Below, piece after piece: positions 52,830-61,419 of a stretch of DNA of 64,000 bases. The stretch is taken from assembly GCA_024693715.1 (NCBI GenBank), contig JAILKS010000004.1, positions 42,688 through 106,687 on the forward strand, written 5' to 3'. The position numbers and the translations under genes are program-made. The notes beneath the pieces are model-generated. The model did no database searches and was not told where the DNA came from. It saw only the letters and a program-made list of their open reading frames with translations. How positions within the stretch are numbered: the stretch's first letter is position 1; each line of letters begins with the position of its first letter. The stretch is from Treponema sp. (GTDB taxonomy: Bacteria; Spirochaetota; Spirochaetia; Treponematales; Treponemataceae).

Positions 52830-52887
52830 AGGAATCAACTTTTCACATAGGTCTTAAAGCTCTAAAATTTTATCTCAAAAATAATAA

Positions 52888-52916
52888 TTGAATTTGTACT
52901 TAAAAGTCAGTATATT
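52888..52916 (+). promoter_or_regulatory. Promoter of pgk
   Basis: TTGAAT (52888-52893), 17-bp spacer, TATATT (52911-52916), about 45 nt before the ATG. An AAGGGG ribosome-binding site follows. Confidence 0.6.
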
Positions 52917-52961
52917 TATTTAAACGACAATAATAATTTAATTAAATATAAGGGGTTTTCT

Positions 52962-54233
52962 ATGATTAAAACTGTAAAAGATGTAGATCTTAAAGGCAAA
53001 CGCATTATCATGCGTGTTGATTTTAACGTACCAATGAAGGACGGAGTAGTTCAGGATGACACTCGTATAATGGCTGCTCTTCCTACAATTAAATATATTC
53101 TTGAACAGAGTCCGCGTTCACTCGTTCTTATGAGCCATCTTGGTGACCCTAAAAAGGATGTTAAAAAGGCTCAGGAAAAAGCAGAAAAAGCTGGCAAAAC
53201 ATGGACTGATGCAGATGCAGAAAAGTTCATCAACGGTAAGAACCGCATGAAGCCGGTTGTTGAATATTTTGCTTCAAAGCTTGGAAAGGAAGTTACATTC
53301 ATTCCTGATGCACTTGGTGCTAAGGCTACAATCGACGCGTTGCCGGAAGGTGCTGTTGCAATGCTCGAAAACGTTCGCTTCCACAAGGAAGAAACATCAA
53401 AAGATGCTGCAGAACGCGATGTAATGGCTAAGGAATTGGCTACATACGGAGACATCTTTGTAAATGATGCTTTCGGAACAGCTCACCGCGATCAGGCTTC
53501 TACAGCTTCTATCGCAAAGTTCATGCCTGTACCAAGTGTAGGCGGCTTCCTTATGGAAAAAGAAGTTAAATACATTCAGCCGATGGTAGAAAATCCACCA
53601 AAACCACAGGTAGCAATTATCGGAGGAGCAAAGGTTTCTTCTAAGATTGCCGTACTCGAAAGCCTTCTTAAAAACGCAAGCGCTCTCGTAATCGGTGGCG
53701 GTATGGCTTATACATTCCTCAAGGCACAGGGACACAAAGTTGGTATCTCACTTGTTGAAGATGACTTTATCGATACAGCTAAAAAACTTCTTGCAGATGC
53801 AGAAGCTAAGGGTGTAAAGATTGTTCTTCCTGTAGATCACGTTGCTGCAGACAAGTTCGATGCTAATGCTGCTCCGGTTGCTGTTGACGGTGTTGATATT
53901 CCTGACAATCTTATGGCTATGGATGTTGGTCCTAAGACAATCGAAGCTTACAAGGAAGTTCTTTCTACAGCTAAGTCTGTTGTATGGAACGGACCTGTTG
54001 GTGTATTCGAGTTCGACGCATTTGCTAAGGGAACTGCTACTGTTGCTCAGCTTGTTGCCGATGCTACAGGACGTGGTGCTATGACTGTAGTTGGTGGTGG
54101 TGACTCTGTTGCTGCTGTAAACAAGTTTAACCTTGCAGACAAGATGAGCCACGTATCTACTGGTGGTGGTGCATCGCTTGAATTCCTCGAAGGAAAGACT
54201 TTGCCTGGTATCGCGATTTTAGCTACCAAGTAG
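52962..54233 (+). CDS. pgk: Phosphoglycerate kinase
   Basis: 423 residues. Glycolytic ATP-forming step between 1,3-bisphosphoglycerate and 3-phosphoglycerate. Motifs: [38 protein letters not shown], and [13 protein letters not shown] with [18 protein letters not shown] at the end. A charged insertion (about residues 65-90, [19 protein letters not shown]) lengthens the protein from the usual 390-400. Codon use is richer in C- and G-ending codons than neighbouring genes, as expected for high expression. Confidence 0.95.
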   Translation: MIKTVKDVDLKGKRIIMRVDFNVPMKDGVVQDDTRIMAALPTIKYILEQSPRSLVLMSHLGDPKKDVKKAQEKAEKAGKTWTDADAEKFINGKNRMKPVVEYFASKLGKEVTFIPDALGAKATIDALPEGAVAMLENVRFHKEETSKDAAERDVMAKELATYGDIFVNDAFGTAHRDQASTASIAKFMPVPSVGGFLMEKEVKYIQPMVENPPKPQVAIIGGAKVSSKIAVLESLLKNASALVIGGGMAYTFLKAQGHKVGISLVEDDFIDTAKKLLADAEAKGVKIVLPVDHVAADKFDANAAPVAVDGVDIPDNLMAMDVGPKTIEAYKEVLSTAKSVVWNGPVGVFEFDAFAKGTATVAQLVADATGRGAMTVVGGGDSVAAVNKFNLADKMSHVSTGGGASLEFLEGKTLPGIAILATK

Positions 54234-54246
54234 ATAAAATCGGTAA

Positions 54247-54262
54247 GGTCGCGTAAGCGACC
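54247..54262 (+). other. GNRA-type hairpin between pgk and cysK
   Basis: GGTCGC and GCGACC form a perfect 6-bp GC-rich stem capped by GTAA, a GNRA tetraloop in RNA. No T run follows (GACCAATTC), so it is not a standard terminator; it could stabilise or process the transcript. Confidence 0.5.
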
Positions 54263-54285
54263 GACCAATTCTTGCTACAAAATAA

Positions 54286-55227
54286 ATGATTTACAACAAC
54301 ATTCTTGAAGTTATCGGACACACTCCAATAATTCAGTTACAGAAAATGGTTACTCCTGACATGGCACGTGTCCTCGTAAAATTCGAGGGCCTTAACGTAG
54401 GCGGTTCAATTAAAACACGGACGGCCTATAATATGATTCTTGATGCCGAGAAAAAAGGCTTAATCGATAAAAATACAATAATCGTTGAACCGACAAGCGG
54501 TAATCAGGGAATCGGACTTGCACTTGTCGGAGCTGTTCGCGGTTACAGAACTGTAATTATCATGCCTGACAGCGTAAGTGAAGAACGACGAAAGCTTGTA
54601 AAACATTATGGTGCCGAAGTAAAACTTGTTCATGACAACGGGGATATTGGTAAGTGCATTCAGGAATGTATTGATACAGCATTTTATATGAAGCACATGG
54701 ATCCTCATGTGTTTATTCCCCAGCAGTTTGAAAATCCTGCAAACCCTCAGATTCAGAGAGAACAGACTGCTGTTGAAATTCTTGAAGTTGTAGACGGCCC
54801 GATCCATGGTTTTTGTTCAGGAATCGGAACCGGCGGAACACTTACGGGAATCGGCGAGGTTCTTAAAGAAAAAAATCCTGATATAACAATCTGGGCTGTT
54901 GAGCCTGAGCACGCGGCTATTTTAAGCGGTGGAAGTATAGGTACTCATATTCAGATGGGAATCGGTGACGGACTTATTCCAACAATTTTGAACAAAGACA
55001 TTTATGATGATATTTTTCTTGTTTCTGATTCAAAGGCAATCAAAACAAGCCGCGATCTTGCAAGAAACGAAGGCATTATGTGCGGTATTTCAAGCGGTAC
55101 AAATGTTGCTGCTGCCCTTGAGCTTGCAAAAGTTCTTGGAAAAGGAAAAACTGTTGTAACTGTGCTTCCTGATACCGCCGAACGTTATTTCAGCACTCCG
55201 CTTTTTGATGAAGAAGTAGAATTTTAA
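54286..55227 (+). CDS. cysK: Cysteine synthase (O-acetylserine sulfhydrylase)
   Basis: 313 residues, PLP-dependent. Lysine for the Schiff base is in VGGSIKTRTAYNM (SIKDR in many members), the substrate loop in EPTSGNQGIGLAL, and the phosphate-cradle in SGIGTGGTLTGIGEVL. Makes cysteine from O-acetylserine and sulfide. No clear ribosome-binding site is seen before the ATG. It may be transcribed with pgk, 52 nt upstream, through the GNRA hairpin. Confidence 0.9.
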   Translation: MIYNNILEVIGHTPIIQLQKMVTPDMARVLVKFEGLNVGGSIKTRTAYNMILDAEKKGLIDKNTIIVEPTSGNQGIGLALVGAVRGYRTVIIMPDSVSEERRKLVKHYGAEVKLVHDNGDIGKCIQECIDTAFYMKHMDPHVFIPQQFENPANPQIQREQTAVEILEVVDGPIHGFCSGIGTGGTLTGIGEVLKEKNPDITIWAVEPEHAAILSGGSIGTHIQMGIGDGLIPTILNKDIYDDIFLVSDSKAIKTSRDLARNEGIMCGISSGTNVAAALELAKVLGKGKTVVTVLPDTAERYFSTPLFDEEVEF

Positions 55228-55319
55228 TTATTCTTTTACCGGCAGCAGAATTTTTATTATTCACACAAAAGAAATTTGTGGCAAAATACCGGTTATGAGT
55301 GTAAAATGTAATCGTAGTT

Positions 55320-56534
55320 ATGACATATTCATTGATTGCAATTTTGGCAATTGTAATACATTGCATTGTAAATTTTGATATTTTTACTATCCGCCGTGAA
55401 ACAAAACTTTCTGCAAAAAAGAATTACAGATTATTCTTGTATTCAGTGATTGTTTTTTATCTTTTTGATGCCCTGTGGGGTGTATTTTATGAACTGAAGC
55501 TTTCAACGGCACTTTACATTAATACGACTGTATTTTTTGTTGTAATGGGACTTTCAGTTTTAATGTGGACAGGCTTTGCAGTTCATTATCTTGAAAATAA
55601 CAATAAAATAAGTACTGTATTCAGCATGATAGGAAAGATTCTTTTTGCCGTTCAGTTTTCTATCGTAATAGTCAATTTTTTCAAGCCTGTTTTATATTCT
55701 GTAACCAGTGATTGTATATATACGCCTGGAATTGCAAGATACATTCTTTTTTATATACAGGCCCTGTTATTTTTGATTACTTCAATTTATTCATTTGTAA
55801 TTGCAATAAAGTCAGAAGGAACTGTCAGACAAAGACATCTTACTATCAGTGCATTCGGCTTTGTTATGATATTGGCAATTTCTTTACAGATTCTTTATCC
55901 TCTTATGCCTTATTATTCAATAGGATACATGGTCGGCTGCTGTGTTATTCATACCTTTGTAGTTGAACATGAAAAGGCTGAGTATTTACGGGAGATAGAA
56001 GCATCGCTTGACAGGGAAGCAAAACAGGAAAAACAGCTTGGCGAAACAAAACAGCTTGCCTATACAGATCCTTTGACAGGAGTAAAAAGTAAGCTTGCAT
56101 ATCTTGAAACAGAAGCAAGAATTAACGGACGAATAAGAGAAAATGAACTTGATGAATTTGCGGTCGCAGTTTTTGATTTGGACGGATTAAAGTTTGTAAA
56201 CGATACTCTTGGTCATGATGCAGGAGATGCCTACATAAAAGAAGCCTGCCGTTTGATTTGTAATTTCTTTAAGCATAGTCCTGTTTTCAGAATTGGAGGA
56301 GATGAATTTGTTGTTATTATGGAAGGTTCGGATTATGCTAATAGAAGTAATCTGATTTCTGATTTTAATTTACAGGTTGAAGAAAATATAAATCTTGGTC
56401 AGGTAGTTATTTCTGCAGGTTATTCAGAATTTAAGCGTGATGAAGAAAATGAAATAAGCTTTGTATTTAAACGTGCTGATGAAAACATGTATAAACGTAA
56501 AAAATTCTTAAAAGAATCAAAGAATGCCCTGTAA
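55320..56534 (+). CDS. Membrane-bound diguanylate cyclase (7TM + GGDEF)
   Basis: 404 residues: seven predicted membrane helices (about 1-220), a short coiled linker (EIEASLDREAKQEKQLGET), and a GGDEF domain (about 240-400) with intact GGDEF in FRIGGDEFVVIM and metal residues in VFDLDGLKFVNDTLGHDAGD. It should synthesise c-di-GMP. No RxxD inhibitory site is seen at the usual place. The helical N-terminal design resembles that of the EAL protein at 8,427, suggesting similar sensing regions on opposing enzymes. Confidence 0.9.
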   Translation: MTYSLIAILAIVIHCIVNFDIFTIRRETKLSAKKNYRLFLYSVIVFYLFDALWGVFYELKLSTALYINTTVFFVVMGLSVLMWTGFAVHYLENNNKISTVFSMIGKILFAVQFSIVIVNFFKPVLYSVTSDCIYTPGIARYILFYIQALLFLITSIYSFVIAIKSEGTVRQRHLTISAFGFVMILAISLQILYPLMPYYSIGYMVGCCVIHTFVVEHEKAEYLREIEASLDREAKQEKQLGETKQLAYTDPLTGVKSKLAYLETEARINGRIRENELDEFAVAVFDLDGLKFVNDTLGHDAGDAYIKEACRLICNFFKHSPVFRIGGDEFVVIMEGSDYANRSNLISDFNLQVEENINLGQVVISAGYSEFKRDEENEISFVFKRADENMYKRKKFLKESKNAL

Positions 56535-56595
56535 AAAATCATCTTTTGTTATAAGAGATTTAGAATTCTTAAAAATCATCCGTTAATGAAGATAT

Positions 56596-57753
56596 ATGAA
56601 AATAAGATTTCTTGTATTTTTCAGCATAATATTATTATTTGTTTCCTGTAACGAAGATAAAATAGGTTATAGTTTAAAAAATCTCTTGTTGTCAGATTCT
56701 GAAGAAGAGTTTTATTCCTTTGAATATATAGAAAATGATGACGGCCTTTTGTATGAAGTAAAAACTGGTGCAGAAGCTAAAACTGATGTTCAAAAATCCC
56801 TCGAAAAAAAACAATCAGATTTAGAAGCATATACTGCCGGAACTATTTATACGATTTTTGTTCATCCGTTGATAATCGAACCGAGGCTTGCTTTTGATGG
56901 AGATAGAAATCAGTCGTATATGTATGACTGGTTTGTTACATCGACTGAATTTGAATCAGCATTGAATGAGCTTTATAAAAGAAATTATATCCTTATAAAA
57001 TCTACAGATATTTATAATTATGATGAAAAGGAAGGAAAAATTTATCCTAAGCAGCTTTATCTTCCGAAAGGAAAAAAACCGCTTGTTTTTTCGATAGATG
57101 ATTTGAATTATTATCCTACGATGAAAAATAACGGAACGGCTCAGAGTCTTTATATTGATGAAGATGGAAAGCTTGCAGATAAAAAGAAAGTAAAAGGCGG
57201 ATTTGAAAAAGATTACGGTGAATCAATTTTTATTCTGGAAGAATTCATAAAAACACATCCTGATTTTTCCTATAAAGGTGCGCGTGGAATAATAGCGTTA
57301 ACAGGTTATAAAGGTATTCTTGGATACGACACACAAAAATCTGTGAAAAATAATGGAGAAGAAAAAAAGAAAGCATTGAAAGTTGTTCAAAAGATAAAGG
57401 AAATGGGTTGGGAATTTGCATCGCATTCTTATGCTCATGTATATTGCAATACAATTTCTTCTTCAAAAATGAAAGCTGACTGTAAAAAATGGGATGAAGA
57501 AGTTCGCCCGTTGACCGGAAATACCTGTATATTTATTTATCCTTTCGGGGCAGAAGCATCGAGTGCAAATCTTTCTGTTTTGAAGGAAAACGGCTTCAGA
57601 TTTTTTATGGGAGTTGCCGGTGGAAGTTCGACACTTATAGAAGAAAATTATGTCCGATTAAGAAGACGTGCTTTAGACGGTGTTATGTTCAAATATCGTT
57701 CGAAAAATGATTTTATTGATATTGATGCAGTGTTTAAAAAGCCGAGAAAGTAG
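56596..57753 (+). CDS. Polysaccharide-deacetylase-like lipoprotein
   Basis: 385 residues with lipobox LFVSC. The fold markers of NodB/CE4 enzymes are partly present: LVFSIDDLNYYP in place of the usual TFDDG motif, the metal pair HSYAH in FASHSYAHVY, and IYPFGAEAS for the third motif. A long insertion follows the first motif. It may deacetylate a cell-wall or surface glycan, or be a diverged non-enzymatic member. It begins a pair with the small exported protein 6 nt downstream. Confidence 0.72.
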   Translation: MKIRFLVFFSIILLFVSCNEDKIGYSLKNLLLSDSEEEFYSFEYIENDDGLLYEVKTGAEAKTDVQKSLEKKQSDLEAYTAGTIYTIFVHPLIIEPRLAFDGDRNQSYMYDWFVTSTEFESALNELYKRNYILIKSTDIYNYDEKEGKIYPKQLYLPKGKKPLVFSIDDLNYYPTMKNNGTAQSLYIDEDGKLADKKKVKGGFEKDYGESIFILEEFIKTHPDFSYKGARGIIALTGYKGILGYDTQKSVKNNGEEKKKALKVVQKIKEMGWEFASHSYAHVYCNTISSSKMKADCKKWDEEVRPLTGNTCIFIYPFGAEASSANLSVLKENGFRFFMGVAGGSSTLIEENYVRLRRRALDGVMFKYRSKNDFIDIDAVFKKPRK

Positions 57754-57759
57754 GAAAGT

Positions 57760-58305
57760 ATGAAAAGAGTTTTTTTTATATCATTTATTCTGGTTTTATT
57801 CTCACTAAATTGTTTTGCTTCTAAAAAAAATGCTTCTGTTGATTTATTGAAGGAGATTGTAATCGGGGAAGAAAAACAGACGGTAAAACAAAGATTTTTT
57901 GATGCCGGTTGTAAAGTAATTGAATTTGAAGAAAAAACATTCAGCGCAAAGGAAAATAAATTTACAGTTGTAGATAAATTTTATGGAAACATGACAACGG
58001 TAATTTTTTATTTTGATAATAGTAACAGACTTGAGTATGTTGATATTTCCATTCTTCCGAAAATAAATGCAAAGGAAAAATCTGTTCTCAGTGATTATAA
58101 TGATAAATTAAAAGCATATAAAAAAATAATTCAGAATTTTGTAAAGGAAAATGATGATAAAAACTTTCGTCTTTGTGAGGCGAAGGAATATCCTTCAGAT
58201 AAATACATTGAAAATCTTGTCTATGCAAATGATTTTTACAGTCTGATTTTATATACCTTTAAGGACTATTACATAAAAATTTTTTACGGTAAAGAAGAAT
58301 TATAA
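57760..58305 (+). CDS. Small exported protein, function unknown
   Basis: 181 residues with a signal peptide (MKRVFFISFILVLFSLNCFA). The mature part is alpha/beta and lysine-rich, with no motif I recognise; KQRFFDAGCKVIEFEEKTF and TTVIFYFDNSNRLEYVDI suggest a compact periplasmic domain. It starts 6 nt after the deacetylase-like gene with AGGAAAG before the ATG, so the two are probably one operon. Confidence 0.7.
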   Translation: MKRVFFISFILVLFSLNCFASKKNASVDLLKEIVIGEEKQTVKQRFFDAGCKVIEFEEKTFSAKENKFTVVDKFYGNMTTVIFYFDNSNRLEYVDISILPKINAKEKSVLSDYNDKLKAYKKIIQNFVKENDDKNFRLCEAKEYPSDKYIENLVYANDFYSLILYTFKDYYIKIFYGKEEL

Positions 58306-58320
58306 TTGATTGTTTTCCCA

Positions 58321-58349
58321 TTGACCAAGAGATTCGATTTTATGATAAT
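58321..58349 (+). promoter_or_regulatory. Candidate promoter of the Ig-like lipoprotein gene
   Basis: TTGACC (58321-58326), 17-bp spacer, GATAAT (58344-58349), about 35 nt before the chosen ATG. Confidence 0.55.
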
Positions 58350-58384
58350 GCTACTTATACATTATATTTTTCATGGGGGAAATA

Positions 58385-59446
58385 ATGAAAAAATTATTGA
58401 TACTTCTTTGTGCAGTTGCATCATTATCTGTTACTGCCTGTAAAAAAGACGCAAAGGAAATCCAGAAAATCATCGATATTCTTGGATTGAAAGCACCTAA
58501 TGCTCCAAAAAGCTTTGGTAAGAATCCGCCTTCAATTAATTATGATTTGTTTGATCATTTTTATGTTGGTTCCGAATCGGAAGGGACAGGATTAAGTTTA
58601 ACTGTGTATTGTGAAAGTGTAGGTTATTCTTATAATTGGTATAAGGGAATTCCTGAAGAAAACTGGCAGATATTGGAAAATAAAAATACAAACAATATTG
58701 ATATTAAAGTAGAATCTGATACTGTTTATTATGTATGTGAAATTATAAGTGCAGATGGAAAATCAAGATCATACAGTAATGTTTGTAAGATTGAATGTGG
58801 AACAAGAAGAACTTCCAACATTGGAAAAATCGTAATGAGAAATACATCAACCGGTGAATTATCAATTGCAGATTCTATAAGTTACTCCGGAGGCGGTCCA
58901 ATTGGTGTTGTCTGTGACGTAAATTTTGATGGAACTCCTAAAACTATAATTCATTACAGTCAGGGAAATCAATGTGTATGGGCTTCAAGTAATGCAGAAG
59001 GAAAAGGAAAGGTAATACCTTTTAATCGTGAATGCGGTTCAGATAATTTTGGTATACTTATTCAGAATGTTACAGATGTGAATGAATCAAATTATCCGGC
59101 TTTTTATTACTGCTCGAACATAAATAAAGTTTATGATGAGTATGTAGAATGGTATCTTCCTTCTGAGTATGAAATGATGGTTGCGGTATTGAATGCAAAA
59201 AGCATTAATTCTGCAATTACAAAATTTCCTGTAAACAGTAGTGTGAATTTCGTAACACCATCTCAGATTCAGAATTACAATTTCTGGACAAGCTCAATGA
59301 AAACAGATGTAGGAAATGCTTGTGAGGTTAAAAATAATTATTTTAATCATGAATATTCAGTTTCTTCTTTAAGTCAGCCGATGAGCTCTACTTTTATTCC
59401 TCGTGCTGTATGTGAATATAAAGCATATCCGAGAAACAACCAGTAG
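58385..59446 (+). CDS. Lipoprotein with Ig-like region and Lcl/DUF1566-type C-terminal domain
   Basis: 353 residues with a lipoprotein signal (lipobox SVTAC). Residues about 60-140 look Ig-like (TVYCESVGYSYNWYK, TVYYVCEIISADGK). The C-terminal part (about 255-350) carries WYLPSEYEMMVAV and NFWTSSMK, with RAVCEYK near the end, the pattern of Lcl/DUF1566 and related C-type-lectin-like adhesin domains. Likely binds ligands at the surface. The start is the second ATG (58385), as GGGGGA lies 5 nt before it. Unlike the FGE-fold gene, it has no GC-rich 3' tract. Confidence 0.7.
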   Translation: MKKLLILLCAVASLSVTACKKDAKEIQKIIDILGLKAPNAPKSFGKNPPSINYDLFDHFYVGSESEGTGLSLTVYCESVGYSYNWYKGIPEENWQILENKNTNNIDIKVESDTVYYVCEIISADGKSRSYSNVCKIECGTRRTSNIGKIVMRNTSTGELSIADSISYSGGGPIGVVCDVNFDGTPKTIIHYSQGNQCVWASSNAEGKGKVIPFNRECGSDNFGILIQNVTDVNESNYPAFYYCSNINKVYDEYVEWYLPSEYEMMVAVLNAKSINSAITKFPVNSSVNFVTPSQIQNYNFWTSSMKTDVGNACEVKNNYFNHEYSVSSLSQPMSSTFIPRAVCEYKAYPRNNQ

Positions 59447-59484
59447 TTTTTCAGGACAGAAGTCGTACAGGATATTTTTTACTA

Positions 59485-59513
59485 TTCACTAAAAGGTGAA
59501 TTTTCAATAAAAT
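59485..59513 (+). promoter_or_regulatory. Candidate promoter of tpiA
   Basis: TTCACT (59485-59490), 17-bp spacer, TAAAAT (59508-59513), about 30 nt before the ATG. An AAGGAG ribosome-binding site follows. The -35 box lies in a small hairpin (ATTCAC/GTGAAT). Confidence 0.4.
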
Positions 59514-59543
59514 GTGAACATAAAACATTAAGGAGTCAAAAAA

Positions 59544-60293
59544 ATGGCACGTACACATTATATCGCCGGAAACTGGAAGATGAATACAAACAAGGCAGAA
59601 GCTGTAGCTTTGGCAAAAGACCTTGTTGAACAGTTAAAAGGTAAAACAAACAAATATATGATTGGTGTTCCTTTTGTATACCTTGATGCAGTTGCTCAGG
59701 TTGTAAAAGGTTCAAACATCATTCTTGCAGCTCAGGATTGTGCTGCAACAGATAACGGAGCTCACACAGGTGAAGTTTCATGCGAAATGCTTAAAGATAT
59801 CGGATGCGGCTGTGTAATACTTGGTCACTCAGAACGCCGTCACGAAATCGGTGAATCTGATGAACTTATCAACAAAAAGGTTCGTAAAGCTCTCGCAAGC
59901 GGTCTTGAAGTTGATCTTTGTATCGGTGAACTTTTGAGCGAACGTGAAGCCGGAGAAGCTGAACAGGTTTGTGCATTCCAGCTTTCTGCAGGTCTTGCTG
60001 GTGTTACAGAAGAACAGATGAAGAAAGTAACAATCGCTTATGAACCGGTTTGGGCTATCGGAACAGGTAAAACAGCAACTCCTGATGATGCTCAGGCAAT
60101 CCACAAGTTCATCCGCGGATACATTGCAAAGCTCTACAATCAGAAGGTTGCAGACGAAGTAATCATCCAGTACGGTGGTTCTATGAAAGCATCTAACGCA
60201 CCGGAGCTTCTCGCACAGCCTGATATCGACGGTGGTTTGATTGGTGGAGCTTCATTAAAGGCAGAAACTTTTGTTCCAATCTGCGTATTGTAA
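59544..60293 (+). CDS. tpiA: Triosephosphate isomerase
   Basis: 249 residues, (beta/alpha)8 barrel interconverting dihydroxyacetone phosphate and glyceraldehyde 3-phosphate. Conserved parts: AGNWKMN with the active-site Asn and Lys, LGHSERR with the catalytic His, and AYEPVWAIGTGK with the catalytic Glu and loop 6. Codon use is biased like pgk, indicating strong expression. AAGGAG lies 8 nt upstream. It ends at a palindromic terminator. Confidence 0.96.
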   Translation: MARTHYIAGNWKMNTNKAEAVALAKDLVEQLKGKTNKYMIGVPFVYLDAVAQVVKGSNIILAAQDCAATDNGAHTGEVSCEMLKDIGCGCVILGHSERRHEIGESDELINKKVRKALASGLEVDLCIGELLSEREAGEAEQVCAFQLSAGLAGVTEEQMKKVTIAYEPVWAIGTGKTATPDDAQAIHKFIRGYIAKLYNQKVADEVIIQYGGSMKASNAPELLAQPDIDGGLIGGASLKAETFVPICVL

Positions 60294-60328
60294 TTTGTCT
60301 TTATAAATTTATTAATTGATAAAAAAAA

Positions 60329-60357
60329 TGCATCTGAATTTTCAGATGCAATTTTTT
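60329..60357. terminator. Bidirectional terminator between tpiA and the exported-protein gene
   Basis: TGCATCTGAA and TTCAGATGCA form a near-perfect palindrome (60329-60350) with A-rich sequence on the left and a T6 run (60352-60357) on the right, so it can end transcripts from both directions. Confidence 0.8.
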
Positions 60358-60384
60358 ATCAGTTTATTATTTGCTATATATTAT

Positions 60385-61245
60385 TTATTTTGTATATATT
60401 TCAAAAACAACTTTTTTACCTTTTGGAACTGTCTGCTGCATTGTAAATCCAAGATATTTTGTTTTTGCGAATCCCAGAATTTCAAATACACGGTCACATT
60501 CTTCCGGCTTCAGTTTAAGAAAGGCTGCTCTTGTAAGCTTTCCATCATCGTTGAATTTAATTGTGATTGTTCCTTTCTTTGAATCATTAGAAGCAGTGAA
60601 ATTAAGATATCCTTTGTGTTCAACTCCATTTTCTACGTATGTTACTGTTCCATTTTTTCCATATTCAATGATAATTGATTTGTTTTTAAGGATGAATGTT
60701 GTTCCTTTTTGTGCTCCGTCATGAACAGTTTTTTTGTATTCCTCAACAGCCTTTTGCTGGAAGGTCTTATTATCTGCTGTTGACATCTGATCTCCAGATT
60801 CTCCATCATGAAGTTCAAAATAAACAGAGTTTCCTCTTGGGAACGGTAAAAGTGTATAAGATTTTCCTGCTTCAAACTTTAATTCAAGTGTGTTTGGATT
60901 TTTTGTATAAAAAGCATCTGTCTGGTATCTTACAGCGACAGTATGTTTTCCAGGTTTAATTAAAATAGTTCTGCTTGTATTAAATAAGGCAAGACTTTTA
61001 TCAAGGTAAGGTGTTCCTTCAGGATCCTTTTTTGCTTTATAAGTTTCGCTTTCTTCTTTATTGAATACTCCGTCAATAGAAACTACAACAATAAATCTGT
61101 TGAAAGTTACTGTTGCAAGCTTTTCGTCAGGAGTTCCTTCCGGAATATTTCCGACTCTTACTGGTGTTTTTGGTTTTGCACTAAGTGAAGCAATTGATGA
61201 TAAGACTAATAATGCAGCAATAAAAATTCTTTTAAATTCTTTCAT
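60385..61245 (-). CDS. Exported protein, function unknown
   Basis: 286 residues with a signal peptide (FIAALLVLSSIASLSA). The first half contains a beta domain resembling PEGA-like or surface carrier folds (RTILIKPGKHTVAVRYQTDAF, then SYTLLPFPRGNSVYFELHD); the second half has VTYVENGVEHKGYLNF and KGTITIKFNDDGKL. I do not recognise the family. AAAGGAG is a good ribosome-binding site, 8 nt upstream. It is monocistronic; the intergenic region to the divergent flippase gene is 174 bp with no clear structure seen. Confidence 0.75.
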   Translation of the reverse strand: MKEFKRIFIAALLVLSSIASLSAKPKTPVRVGNIPEGTPDEKLATVTFNRFIVVVSIDGVFNKEESETYKAKKDPEGTPYLDKSLALFNTSRTILIKPGKHTVAVRYQTDAFYTKNPNTLELKFEAGKSYTLLPFPRGNSVYFELHDGESGDQMSTADNKTFQQKAVEEYKKTVHDGAQKGTTFILKNKSIIIEYGKNGTVTYVENGVEHKGYLNFTASNDSKKGTITIKFNDDGKLTRAAFLKLKPEECDRVFEILGFAKTKYLGFTMQQTVPKGKKVVFEIYTK

Positions 61246-61419
61246 TTTTCTTCTCCTTTATTAAATGAAAATAATAATAATACTTTAAAATAAGATTAAA
61301 AGAATTTCAAGATTAAAAATCCGGGAGGTGAAAGGTTGATTTTTAATAATCCGAATAGTAATATTACTGTTGTAAAGTCATAAATCTTCAGGTTTGAATT
61401 TTGCAAGAGATAATTTTTA

